From positions 22,051 through 86,050 of IMG/VR virus record IMGVR_UViG_3300008625_000007: a stretch of 64,000 bases of DNA, one strand, 5' to 3'. Shown here in pieces: positions 24,611-32,113 of this stretch. The position numbers and the translations under genes were made by a program. The stretch comes from a virus. The notes beneath the pieces are model-generated. The model was not told the origin of the DNA and did no database searches. It saw only the letters and a program-made list of their open reading frames with translations. How positions within the stretch are numbered: position 1 is the first letter of the stretch; each line of letters begins with the position of its first letter.

Positions 24611-25534
24611 TTAGGAACCCTCAAAAGAAAAATGACGGTTCGGGTCTCTGTACGACGGTATGAAGTCAGACTCTGGACGAGGGCTGGCACCAACGGCACC
24701 CGCATCCAATAACGCAAAATCAAGGAATCCCTTCATATATGAAGTTTTTGGCTTAAGATAGTCTGCTGCTGCACCAGAATTTGCGGCGTGGACCATATGC
24801 ACCCACTTGTTGTCAAGCACTTCATAAAGAGTCTTAGTAGGACTATCATTATTGGGGTCAAGGAGAGAAATATCATCATAATACAGAAAATGTTCTTCTG
24901 GTAGCACATACTGAGATCGATCCATGTCTTTATACATTGTCCACCAATTAACTCCTCCCGTGTCTAGTATGACATCATAGCCATAACCAAGCCTCTCGCA
25001 CCAGCTCCCTGGCATAAAATTAACGTTCATGTTAGAAAGAAAATCTCGCTTAAAAAAATTACACATCACATGTAAATTCCACACATGCTCGCCAGATCGT
25101 GTCACATGACTTTCGTCCGGATGTGTTGGGACCACCTTTCCGTACGCGCCGTGCTCATCTAGATATTCTTTAAGCTGAACGGGCTTAAACGCGAAACAAT
25201 CCTGATCGAGAAACCCAAAATAATCAGGTTTTCTTTGCTGGACTACGCCATAAATCAAATTAAGCGTATGGCCCAGCTTATCGGAAGTAGATACATGACC
25301 TTGCGCTATTCCCTCTTGAAATTTCGCACAGAGCGGATCATTGTTAACAATAAGCTCTATATCATACTCTTTGCAAATCTCAATAATTCGTAAAGAGGCC
25401 TCTGGGTGATACCCCATATTGTTATCAACAAAGATTAGTGTAACATCTTCGTCACGCATAAATGCTCGCAGCGTTTTCGCTTGATACTCAGCACAAAACG
25501 GGCTGTTATAAAATGGAATATAAATTTCAAACAC
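24611..25534 (-). CDS. GT-A-fold glycosyltransferase
   Basis: A 307-residue protein with the GT-A pattern: IYIPFYN start, TLIFVDNNMGYH nucleotide-binding turn, a DKLGHTLNLIYG helix, and FLDQDCFAF with Asp110-x-Asp112 as the metal-binding DXD. A later HFLYYDDISLLDP segment may hold the base. Such enzymes transfer sugar from UDP- or GDP-sugars. It stands between a metallopeptidase and the DNA polymerase and has no sugar-gene neighbours of its own, which suggests a DNA or virion acceptor. I infer it may cooperate with the 17643 glycosyltransferase. Confidence 0.75.
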   Translation of the reverse strand: MFEIYIPFYNSPFCAEYQAKTLRAFMRDEDVTLIFVDNNMGYHPEASLRIIEICKEYDIELIVNNDPLCAKFQEGIAQGHVSTSDKLGHTLNLIYGVVQQRKPDYFGFLDQDCFAFKPVQLKEYLDEHGAYGKVVPTHPDESHVTRSGEHVWNLHVMCNFFKRDFLSNMNVNFMPGSWCERLGYGYDVILDTGGVNWWTMYKDMDRSQYVLPEEHFLYYDDISLLDPNNDSPTKTLYEVLDNKWVHMVHAANSGAAADYLKPKTSYMKGFLDFALLDAGAVGASPRPESDFIPSYRDPNRHFSFEGS

Positions 25535-25579
25535 TATATTCTAACCTCAGTATATGTCCTTTAGAATGATCACTCACTT

Positions 25580-26416
25580 TTATTTCCCTTGAAATCGTTT
25601 CCCTCGAAGATGCTTCTTTGCCCAATCTAGCCAAGCATTCGCTATTATGTCTACGTCACCAGGAGCTATTAAAACATTTTTACGCTTCTCCCAGTCTGGG
25701 CTAGCCCAATTATCAAGCATCTCTCGAATTTCTTCTTCTAAATCGCTTATTGATGATGTATTCTGTGCATAACCCATAATATGAGCGGACACTTCCTTCG
25801 GATCGAGATAATAGTCTTTCGCGCGATCAGATTCTGGCTCTCCAGAAATATCAAATTCGTCATATGCATACCGACCACCGTCAGGTTTTTCCATCCCTTG
25901 ATAATAGCGAGGAAGGTTTTGTGTCATATGTTCCATTTCATGACGAACAGAATTTGAAATTTCTGTTCGAAGTGTCGATAAATCTGCACCTGTTAACTCT
26001 ACAGGCTTTATAATCGTTAAATGAATTCCAGGGTCACCCGTCCTGTTAATATCATCTCCCGAAACATGCAGTTCTGAACCCTCGTTTACGAAAAGAGAAA
26101 CGCTTAAATAAGCGTCTGATTCTTCGAAGTCCTCATCAGCGGCCTGCCTGTTTATTTTTCCGGGAATAAAGTCAATATCCAGATTATACGCAGTCGTGGC
26201 TTGCGACCGATATCCTTCGTCATCGATTAAGTCATCTATTGTTAATACAACATAGCGCTCTCTATTTGTGGCACCATCCTTTACAAGGTCCATAATCGCT
26301 CTTGTAACACGATTGGACATCCCACGAGCAGACTTCACATTCGATTCCAAGAGATTATGCAGATGTAGCTCTTCTTTTATTATTTTGCTTAAATACTTTC
26401 TTGAAATACGTTTCAT
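25580..26416 (-). CDS. zinc metallopeptidase with L-L-E N-terminal leader
   Basis: A 278-residue protein. His159-Glu160-x-x-His163 (SVRHEMEHMTQN) is the zinc-binding HExxH of metallopeptidases. DPKEVSAHIMG (Glu208, His212) is a reasonable third-ligand helix, as in gluzincin or DUF-type phage peptidases. The N-terminus MKRISRKYLSKIIKEEL ... NLLE is the recurring basic helix with L-x-E, so the enzyme may be packaged and injected or act during head maturation. ATG 26416 sits in an ATGA overlap with the small gene before it. Substrate unknown. Confidence 0.75.
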   Translation of the reverse strand: MKRISRKYLSKIIKEELHLHNLLESNVKSARGMSNRVTRAIMDLVKDGATNRERYVVLTIDDLIDDEGYRSQATTAYNLDIDFIPGKINRQAADEDFEESDAYLSVSLFVNEGSELHVSGDDINRTGDPGIHLTIIKPVELTGADLSTLRTEISNSVRHEMEHMTQNLPRYYQGMEKPDGGRYAYDEFDISGEPESDRAKDYYLDPKEVSAHIMGYAQNTSSISDLEEEIREMLDNWASPDWEKRKNVLIAPGDVDIIANAWLDWAKKHLRGKRFQGK

Positions 26417-26625
26417 GATAAAGCTTCCAGGCTATATCCTCTAACGTCTACAAGTCTATCATGAATAAGCAACGTCGTAATTTCTGGTGTGATAGACACC
26501 ACAAGACCGCTCATTCCAGGTTCAAGAATATAAGATAGACCGTCATCACCGATACCGCAGTGGGTATCGACCACATGCGCTATCTTACCCTCTTGTACTT
26601 TGCTCTTCTCTTTTCTCAATTTCAT
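26413..26625 (-). CDS. small SH3-like hypothetical protein
   Basis: A 70-residue protein starting at ATG 26625 inside the J-domain gene. After a basic start (MKLRKEKSKVQEGK) it is beta-rich: AHVVDTHCGIGDDGLSYIL, SGLVVSITPEITTLLIHDR, DVRGYSLEAL. That strand and turn pattern suits a small SH3-like barrel. Overlaps on both sides couple it to the J-domain and metallopeptidase genes. Function unknown. Confidence 0.65.
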   Translation of the reverse strand: MKLRKEKSKVQEGKIAHVVDTHCGIGDDGLSYILEPGMSGLVVSITPEITTLLIHDRLVDVRGYSLEALS

Positions 26626-27340
26626 CTTTTAGCTCTTCTAACGATCTGCTTATTCCAGACTGTGTCAATATCCGCTGTAGGACTTCTGCACGGAGGGCAG
26701 ACATACCGAAATTCTCACCCCAAATCCATGAGGCTTTTTCCTCAAGAGCCTTTATTTTAGCCCTCATATCAACTACTCGTTGTTCTAATAAGGGACGTAA
26801 CTCTTGATCTAACATGTCAAAAGACAAATCTAAATCCATTGCAAGAGATAGTAGCTCTTTATAGTCTTCGCCATCAATTGCTGCAGATGCCCGCCGAAAT
26901 ATTTTTGAAAACTTCTCTTTTGAATCTTCTGGCGCTTTGTCAGGATGCGTTAATTTCGCAATTTCACGAAAAAGTTTTCTTGCCCATTCTGGCGTGGTGT
27001 CTTTTTCAAGTGGGGTATTAGCATTCTTTTCTTTTGCTTCTCTACCCCACTTTTTGCCGCGGCGAGCCTTGATACGATCATCGCGTTGTTTTCGACGAGC
27101 ATTCCTCTCTTCCCAACCATCTCCCTTTACGGGTCCAATATCAAAAGACTGGTTATCTGAGCTGGCGAGAGACTTTTTTTCATTATTGTACTTTAAAAGA
27201 AAATAAGTGAGATCAGAAGTCCACTCCTCTTCATACTCAACTAAAACAATAGAAGACTCATCATAATAATTTTGCAACATTCGCAATTCTGCCTTCAGCA
27301 TCCGGACTCTTCTCTGAATTTGACGGGAAGTCGACGACAT
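26585..27340 (-). CDS. J-domain (DnaJ-like) protein
   Basis: A 251-residue protein whose central segment ARKLFREIAKLTHPDKAPED contains the His132-Pro-Asp134 motif that stimulates DnaK ATPase in J-domain proteins. The J domain is embedded at about 115-165. The N-terminal 100 residues include a coiled-coil-like start and a strongly basic stretch (ARRKQRDDRIKARRGKKWG); the C-terminus is a long charged coiled coil. There is no zinc-finger or client domain as in DnaJ. It would recruit host DnaK, perhaps for virion assembly or replication. The start at 27340 has no strong ribosome site. Confidence 0.82.
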   Translation of the reverse strand: MSSTSRQIQRRVRMLKAELRMLQNYYDESSIVLVEYEEEWTSDLTYFLLKYNNEKKSLASSDNQSFDIGPVKGDGWEERNARRKQRDDRIKARRGKKWGREAKEKNANTPLEKDTTPEWARKLFREIAKLTHPDKAPEDSKEKFSKIFRRASAAIDGEDYKELLSLAMDLDLSFDMLDQELRPLLEQRVVDMRAKIKALEEKASWIWGENFGMSALRAEVLQRILTQSGISRSLEELKDEIEKREEQSTRG

Positions 27341-27358
27341 AGCGTACTATAAGTATCG

Positions 27359-27745
27359 TCAATATCCCGTCTCCAATCGCGAATGAATGATTTCATCCTT
27401 TCGACAATACGCAGCAAAAAGCTCATCAGAATTAACCCCGACAAGGACCAGCACAGAGAAAAAGTAATTGAATGCATCAACAATTTCCTCTAAAAATTCT
27501 TCCCTATCAACTTCTTGTAATTCTGTGTCTCGATGAGGCTTCCAGTTTTTCAAATGTTGTAATGCCTCAAACATTTCTTCAACACCACGTAGAGCCATAT
27601 CTCTAACATGTTGCTGGTTCTTTTTATCAGAAAGATCAATCGGCCAAGTCGGATACTCGGTGGGCTTCTTTGCTCGTAATGTACGCATAAACTTTTCACG
27701 TAAACGAAAAATTTCAGCTAATTCATTGCTGACAGTCTCACTCAT
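27359..27745 (-). CDS. all-alpha NTP pyrophosphatase (dUTPase/dCTPase-like)
   Basis: I take ATG 27745 (GGAG nine bases upstream, 8-base overlap with the gene before) giving 128 residues. The helical core has RDMALRGVEEMFEALQHLKN, then EFLEEIVDAFNYFFSVLVLVG and a final YCRKDEIIHSRLETGY. These are the E-x-x-E, E-x-x-D and K...N/H-R patterns of the MazG/dimeric dUTPase superfamily, which also includes T4 gp56 dCTPase/dUTPase. It likely hydrolyses dUTP and perhaps dCTP to monophosphates, which would feed the ThyA-like enzyme and keep plain dCTP out of DNA. Substrate range is an inference. Confidence 0.8.
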   Translation of the reverse strand: MSETVSNELAEIFRLREKFMRTLRAKKPTEYPTWPIDLSDKKNQQHVRDMALRGVEEMFEALQHLKNWKPHRDTELQEVDREEFLEEIVDAFNYFFSVLVLVGVNSDELFAAYCRKDEIIHSRLETGY

Positions 27746-27977
27746 CCGTGGTTTCTCCATCAGAGGCGACGTCTTGTACTGCCTCAACCATTCGCTGAAT
27801 TCCCTCCTGGAACGTTTCATGGTAATCCGGATGGATGTCCACTGTCCCTTCATATGCAACAAACGTCGCAGATCGAAGATTGTCCATGATGTCTGTTCCT
27901 GTTAGGATTGCCATCTGCAAAAGCTGGGCGATATGTGATATCGCGTTATCTGTTAATTTCAATTCTTCGGTGTCCAT
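27738..27977 (-). CDS. small hypothetical protein
   Basis: A 79-residue acidic helical protein. ATG 27977 has GGAGG four bases before it, better than the earlier in-frame start. The core reads DNAISHIAQLLQMAILTGTD, then an acidic C-terminal helix ending ASDGETTDE. It overlaps the glycosylase gene upstream and the pyrophosphatase downstream, so it is in the same transcript. Such small proteins recur in T4-like marine phages in my recollection, without known function. Confidence 0.65.
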   Translation of the reverse strand: MDTEELKLTDNAISHIAQLLQMAILTGTDIMDNLRSATFVAYEGTVDIHPDYHETFQEGIQRMVEAVQDVASDGETTDE

Positions 27978-28432
27978 ATTTCCTCCACACATCGATTTTT
28001 ATTATAGGAATTATCAGAAGATTGTAACCATCCGTGATAATCGCTCAAGGCATGATCATTTGGCGAGGTTTCTCGCCAATCTCCAACGATGAAAATGCGG
28101 TATGTATCATCCGCATACTTTCCGCACCCGTAGAGGTCCTTCGCAGATGTCCAATTCCCCTCTAAAAATTCTTGACTGAAGCGTTTAAGCGTTTTTACCC
28201 GCTTGTTTGCTAATCCAAGCGCCTTGATGTAATGATACAATTCTTCTTGATCAGCGTGTGCTAGCACTTCTGGGGAAGGATAGCGCTGGAAAAACCTTTC
28301 AATCATCGGTTCAACCTGCTTACGTGATGTTTGGTTTAACAATAAGCACGTAACAAGAATTTTCCAACCATCTGGCCAGAAACGCTCTTGCAAAAGATCA
28401 AACGGCGACCTTGGTGGAACCCACGAATTCAT
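27959..28432 (-). CDS. MBD4-like HhH-GPD DNA glycosylase
   Basis: A 157-residue protein closely resembling the glycosylase domain of vertebrate MBD4. It opens WKILVTCLLLNQTSRKQV, followed by a helical YIKALGLANKRVKTLKRFSQ, the helix-hairpin-helix LYGCGKYADDTYRIF, and SPNDHALSDYHGWL where Asp126 matches the MBD4 catalytic Asp. It lacks the iron-sulfur cysteines of endonuclease III. MBD4 removes thymine, uracil or hydroxymethyluracil paired with G, products of methyl- or hydroxymethylcytosine deamination. That fits a phage with modified cytosine. There is no methyl-binding domain. The fold call is strong; the exact substrate is inferred. Confidence 0.85.
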   Translation of the reverse strand: MNSWVPPRSPFDLLQERFWPDGWKILVTCLLLNQTSRKQVEPMIERFFQRYPSPEVLAHADQEELYHYIKALGLANKRVKTLKRFSQEFLEGNWTSAKDLYGCGKYADDTYRIFIVGDWRETSPNDHALSDYHGWLQSSDNSYNKNRCVEEIWTPKN

Positions 28433-28481
28433 TATACTCTCATCCTACAAAAAATGATAATATAAAAATTCGAAATTTACA

Positions 28482-28811
28482 TCATTTAAAGTAGTTAAGT
28501 GCCCACATCGCAAGAGCCATACCAAACTGTACAACCGCAAAAACAGTGATCGCTTTTGTCTTGAAAAGCTTCAAGTCTTCAACTTCTTTTACCATGACCT
28601 GTAGCTGGGTGGGGGAAGCCACCTCATCGATTTTTTCTTTCCACATCTTAAGATCATCAACGCGATCTTCTCGTTCTCGCATTCTTGCAATTTCTTGCTT
28701 AAGCTCTTGAATTTCTGAATTCAAAGATTGAATACTGGCGGCCAAGGTCTCTAGCTCTTTGAGGACTAGTCTTGAATATTCACTCCACCCATCATTGTCT
28801 TGAGCTGGCAT
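28482..28811 (-). CDS. coiled-coil protein with C-terminal membrane anchor
   Basis: A 109-residue protein. ATG 28811 overlaps the upstream stop (TAATG) after GAGGAG. Residues about 15-85 are a charged, heptad-like coiled coil; the last segment KAITVFAVVQFGMALAMWALNYF is a membrane helix with a single Lys at the end. Tail-anchored coiled coils occur among phage lysis and membrane-associated proteins. It lies close to the endolysin gene, so a lysis accessory role is possible but not shown. Confidence 0.65.
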   Translation of the reverse strand: MPAQDNDGWSEYSRLVLKELETLAASIQSLNSEIQELKQEIARMREREDRVDDLKMWKEKIDEVASPTQLQVMVKEVEDLKLFKTKAITVFAVVQFGMALAMWALNYFK

Positions 28812-29053
28812 TACTTGTTCTCCTCATTGCACTCGATCTCTACATGTAAATATTCAAGAATAGAAACAATTTTTGCTTGCACAATATGAAGCTCAGCGCC
28901 ATCTCTACTCGCGCATGCATGTAATTCACACAGCTGCTCGACTACAGCGTCTCTAACTTCAAAAGCCTCTTGCCAAGGTACATCGTGACCGCATAATTTC
29001 TCTCTAAGAGCGCGAAGTCGCAAAATAGTATCAGAAGCTTTTGTGTTAGACAT
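28811..29053 (-). CDS. small hypothetical protein
   Basis: An 80-residue helical protein starting at ATG 29053 with GGTGATAAA upstream. It has four cysteines (LREKLCGHDVPW, EQLCELHACASRDG, EIECNEE) spread without a metal-binding pattern. It is coupled to the downstream membrane protein by stop/start overlap. Function unknown. Confidence 0.65.
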   Translation of the reverse strand: MSNTKASDTILRLRALREKLCGHDVPWQEAFEVRDAVVEQLCELHACASRDGAELHIVQAKIVSILEYLHVEIECNEENK

Positions 29054-29110
29054 ACTTTATCACCACGGAAACGAACGAACTATTGTTAAGTATTCGGTGG
29101 TGAGTGAGTA

Positions 29111-30118
29111 TTACACAAATTTCAGCAGTTCAAACACTACCCGATAGGGATCGCAATTAGAGGAAGGGCGCCGATCTTCGAGATATCCCTTCCACTCATT
29201 CTTGGGGACAGAATTGGGTATTCTAACCGATGTATCTCGGCTGCCAATTCCGTGTGTAAATTTATTATAGCTTGATGTTTCGTACGCACCGACGAGTCTG
29301 AGATCGTTTCCCGTTCCGTAATTTTCTACTGTTGAAGGATGAAATTGCTTCATCTTCTCTAATATCTCGTTAAAAGCCATCTCTCCACCAACATCTCTCA
29401 TTTCCATTGTAGAAAAGTTTGTGTGGCAACCGCTACCATTCCACCCGGCATGGGGCTTGGGTGACCAATCGACCCCCAAGTCTTCGGTTTCAGATAATAA
29501 AGATAGCATATATCTAGCAACCCACAAATCATCACACGCTCGTAATGCGTCTTCTGCAAAACATTGAAATTCCCACTGGCCTGGAGCCACCTCTGCATTA
29601 TACCCTACAATCTGAATTCCAATATCCCAACAGCCTGTTGCGTGAGACCTTACCAGATTACGCTTCTTTACCCTATCACCGCCAACTGAACAATAATAGC
29701 GCGGGTCATTGATCGGTTCACCAGCTCCATCAGGCCAGAAAATATTTTTGTTCTGATCGGTTAAGAAAAACTCTTGCTCAAATCCGACCCACATATTTTT
29801 CTGAGGATTTTCATCTAAAAATATCCGCAACGTCTCGCGATAATTCGTCTCGTGGGGTGTTTCATCAACATTGCATACTTCACATAAAAGAAGATAATGC
29901 GCAGGAGAAACTTGATAAAGTCGAGCAGGAAGAAGTACTCTTTCTGAATCTGCTGTGGTGGCTTGCCCAGTGGAGGAACCATCAAAATTCCACGGCTCAA
30001 TTTCTAATTCAAAAGATTCGTCGTCGTCACTCTTCAGCGGCTGGACTTTCGTCTTTGATCTAATTGCTGGTGTGTCAAACCCATCAACCCAAAGATAATC
30101 TATATGTACTGTTCGCAT
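29111..30118 (-). CDS. type II glutamine synthetase
   Basis: A 335-residue complete enzyme of the eukaryote-like GSII family, making glutamine from glutamate, ammonia and ATP. Signatures in order: EIEPWNFDGSSTGQATT, a WVGFEQEFFL metal/substrate strand, VGYNAEVAPGQWEFQ, WNGSGCHTNFST, RLVGAYETSSYNKFTHG, and YLEDRRPSSNCDPYRVV. All look intact. GSII lacks the adenylylation site of bacterial GSI, so it should escape that host control. ATG 30118 follows AGGAG by five bases; the upstream in-frame TTG is less likely. This would be an auxiliary nitrogen-metabolism gene, active in the cytoplasm early or mid infection. Confidence 0.95.
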   Translation of the reverse strand: MRTVHIDYLWVDGFDTPAIRSKTKVQPLKSDDDESFELEIEPWNFDGSSTGQATTADSERVLLPARLYQVSPAHYLLLCEVCNVDETPHETNYRETLRIFLDENPQKNMWVGFEQEFFLTDQNKNIFWPDGAGEPINDPRYYCSVGGDRVKKRNLVRSHATGCWDIGIQIVGYNAEVAPGQWEFQCFAEDALRACDDLWVARYMLSLLSETEDLGVDWSPKPHAGWNGSGCHTNFSTMEMRDVGGEMAFNEILEKMKQFHPSTVENYGTGNDLRLVGAYETSSYNKFTHGIGSRDTSVRIPNSVPKNEWKGYLEDRRPSSNCDPYRVVFELLKFV

Positions 30119-30138
30119 ATCATCTCCTGATGACACCA

Positions 30139-30156
30139 ATTATATGCTATTTATCT
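30139..30156 (-). promoter_or_regulatory. candidate promoter before glutamine synthetase
   Basis: The minus strand reads AGATAAATAGCATATAAT just before the glutamine synthetase ribosome site. It holds both a TATAAT box (30144-30139) and a T4-late-like GATAAATA. The 13-base block AGATAAATAGCAT recurs at 46158-46170. Confidence 0.4.
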
Positions 30157-31097
30157 AAACAGTACATCGGCGTTTTTTTAACTTCCTCTAAAAGAGCGGG
30201 AAGATCCAGGCCAGCGCAATCAATTTTTGTTCTAATAAAATTGTAGTGATTACAGAATCCCTGAAATTTTCCTCGTACACATTCTTTATGCACGCTGGTC
30301 TCGATATGCCCCGACGAATTTTTCGGATACTCCAGTGGAATGCCTAACCCGACGTGGACAGCCTTCCATAGCGCCTTTAAAGCCTCAAGTTGGATTGGAT
30401 AGAAATCTAGAAATGGCTCCCGCGTGGAGCCATGAACGTAACCATGCTCTTGAATGGGCCGTTCGCCATAGCCATGCTTAACATACCAGTCTTGGTACTT
30501 TGTATAATAAGCATTCGAAATTTCCACACCAATCCCTTTTGAATTTCCCCCGACACCATTCGGTATACCAGCGTGCCATGCCTTGTGTTGCGTATCCAGC
30601 ATTTGAAAAATCGTTCCATCATTATCAATTAAAAAATGCACAGAGATACCGCGCTTATTCAAGACTTTCGCGCAGCTATCTGCGCTTAGGCACACGTCCC
30701 AATGATTAACAAAAAACGTAGGAGCCCTATCTTCTCTCCCAGAATAATCTGTGTAACATCCCTTCTTAGACTTATGGCCACTGGGTTCGTCCCATAAAAT
30801 TACATTATCCCACTCTATAGGGATAAAATGACCATTATGAACAATATATTTTTCGCCTTGTCTATAACTTTTCTTTAACGGAAGAGTATCCATCCAGTCA
30901 GAAATGCTTGCTTCTCTTTCTGTCCACACTCTACGATATGTCATGGGGCCAACAAGACCGTCTGCTGTCAGTCCGTTACCGCGTTGCCACTTCTTGACTG
31001 CTTTCACAAGATCAATATCGAACTCATCACAGCCGAACCACGATGGTTCCCACCCCAGCTTTGCCGCACTTGAACTATTATAAAAGTCTTTATCCAT
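30147..31097 (-). CDS. endolysin: peptidoglycan-binding plus N-acetylmuramoyl-L-alanine amidase
   Basis: A 316-residue lysis enzyme. An N-terminal PG-binding-1 module (about 28-60: VKAVKKWQRGNGLTADGLVG) precedes an amidase-2 zinc domain with FVNHWDVC, a HAWHAG-like segment (KAWHAGIPNG) and GVEISNAYY. A C-terminal SGHIETSVHKECVRGKFQG segment probably gives the last zinc and catalytic residues. There is no signal peptide, so it would need a holin. ATG 31097 overlaps the thioesterase stop. Holin and spanin candidates lie far downstream at 7730-10066. Cleavage of the amide bond in host peptidoglycan is the expected reaction. Confidence 0.9.
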   Translation of the reverse strand: MDKDFYNSSSAAKLGWEPSWFGCDEFDIDLVKAVKKWQRGNGLTADGLVGPMTYRRVWTEREASISDWMDTLPLKKSYRQGEKYIVHNGHFIPIEWDNVILWDEPSGHKSKKGCYTDYSGREDRAPTFFVNHWDVCLSADSCAKVLNKRGISVHFLIDNDGTIFQMLDTQHKAWHAGIPNGVGGNSKGIGVEISNAYYTKYQDWYVKHGYGERPIQEHGYVHGSTREPFLDFYPIQLEALKALWKAVHVGLGIPLEYPKNSSGHIETSVHKECVRGKFQGFCNHYNFIRTKIDCAGLDLPALLEEVKKTPMYCLDK

Positions 31098-31503
31098 CTT
31101 CGTTCCCTTTTTTAAGTTGTTTCCATCTACCTCGTTCTGAAAATTTCGTTACTCCATGCGGCGCTGGTTCACCAAATTCATTCAAAGCCACAAATACAAT
31201 CTTCTCAACAGATAAAAGAGTCTTCTTTGTTCTCTTATTCCTTACAATCATTTTAAGTGTTATGGAAGAGTTGCCAAATGAAACCATGTCAGTACCGAAT
31301 TCAATAACATCACCCAATTTTGCAGGGTGTCTAAAATTGATCTCTGACATGTGAACTGTTACGATATTTCTAGTCCCTAATTGACAAAAGCAAAAAATCG
31401 AAGCCTCTTCATCAATCCACTCCAGGAGTCGACCACCGAACAAAGTTCCCCTTGAATTTAAGTCTTCTGTTTTTACCAGTCGCCTGGTTCTGTAAGCTAG
31501 CAT
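31090..31503 (-). CDS. hot-dog acyl-CoA thioesterase (YciA-like)
   Basis: A 137-residue single hot-dog domain. The motif LNSRGTLFGGRLLEWIDEEAS is the conserved active-site helix of acyl-CoA thioesterases of the YciA/ACOT group, and VTVHMSEINFRHPAKLGDVIEF follows as the beta-sheet core. The final basic tail (RGRWKQLKKGN) is typical for this class. It would hydrolyse acyl-CoA, perhaps altering host fatty-acid or membrane metabolism. ATG 31503 overlaps the ClpP-like stop (TAATG). Substrate chain length cannot be inferred. Confidence 0.88.
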   Translation of the reverse strand: MLAYRTRRLVKTEDLNSRGTLFGGRLLEWIDEEASIFCFCQLGTRNIVTVHMSEINFRHPAKLGDVIEFGTDMVSFGNSSITLKMIVRNKRTKKTLLSVEKIVFVALNEFGEPAPHGVTKFSERGRWKQLKKGNEDG

Positions 31504-32105
31504 TATTCAAAATCAATGTCAACAGTAACTTTTATGCTTAACTTTGGAACACGGAGCTGATTTGCTAACCCATGCCGCTTCGCCTGCTTTGCATCTAAGA
31601 ACCAGTCAGCATGTTTCTTTTTATCAACAATGTGCATAAAATAATCATCTGCTTTTCCGCAGTTTTGCGCCATCATCTTATAAACAATTTCATTTAACCG
31701 ATCAGCTTCCTTGGCACCAGCCTTTAGCTCTTCCACTTTCCCCATGTCCATTGAAGAAACGTCATGAATCATTAAAGTCGCGTCTGGGTCCATGAACCTG
31801 CGGCCTTGTTCACCGAAAGAAAACAAAATAGCGCCACATGACATTGCTTTTCCCTCAACAATCGTCGCTACCGGAAGCTCTGAATGCTTAATCGCACTTA
31901 TCATTGCCATAAGACTATAAACTTGGCCACCGTAGGAATCAATGACCACTGGAATAATGTCTTGTCCTGTATTGTGAGCCAAAGCCATCTCATCGCTAAA
32001 TTTCTTAGCGGATTCTTCATCGAATTTGTTGACTCTCACAATGAGCGGGCTTTTTCGTAACTCAACTTTCTCTATCTTGTTATCAATTTCTGATGTCCAA
32101 TGCAC
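31503..32105 (-). CDS. ClpP-like serine protease
   Basis: A 200-residue ClpP-family protein with DSYGGQVYSLMAMISAI, the nucleophile Ser89 in GKAMSCGAILF, and His114 in LMIHDVSS. ADWFLDAKQAKRHGLAN contains the region of the third catalytic residue. The start is GTG 32105 after AGGAG. ClpP homologues occur in many marine phages, where they may join host ClpX/A or process virion proteins. It sits after the iron-sulfur genes and before the thioesterase, all overlapping or nearly so. Confidence 0.88.
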   Translation of the reverse strand: MHWTSEIDNKIEKVELRKSPLIVRVNKFDEESAKKFSDEMALAHNTGQDIIPVVIDSYGGQVYSLMAMISAIKHSELPVATIVEGKAMSCGAILFSFGEQGRRFMDPDATLMIHDVSSMDMGKVEELKAGAKEADRLNEIVYKMMAQNCGKADDYFMHIVDKKKHADWFLDAKQAKRHGLANQLRVPKLSIKVTVDIDFE

Positions 32106-32113
32106 TTTCTCTC

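Noticed and set aside
20923-24723. DNA polymerase start at the far upstream TTG (24723)
   Set aside because: It would overlap the glycosyltransferase by over 100 bases and run through the promoter; the extra residues do not resemble DnaE. The GTG after GGAGG is better.
29062-29106. Inverted repeat TCACCAC ... GTGGTGA before the 28811-29053 gene
   Set aside because: Stem is 7 bp with a loop of about 30 bases and no T-run, so it is not a convincing terminator or known riboswitch.
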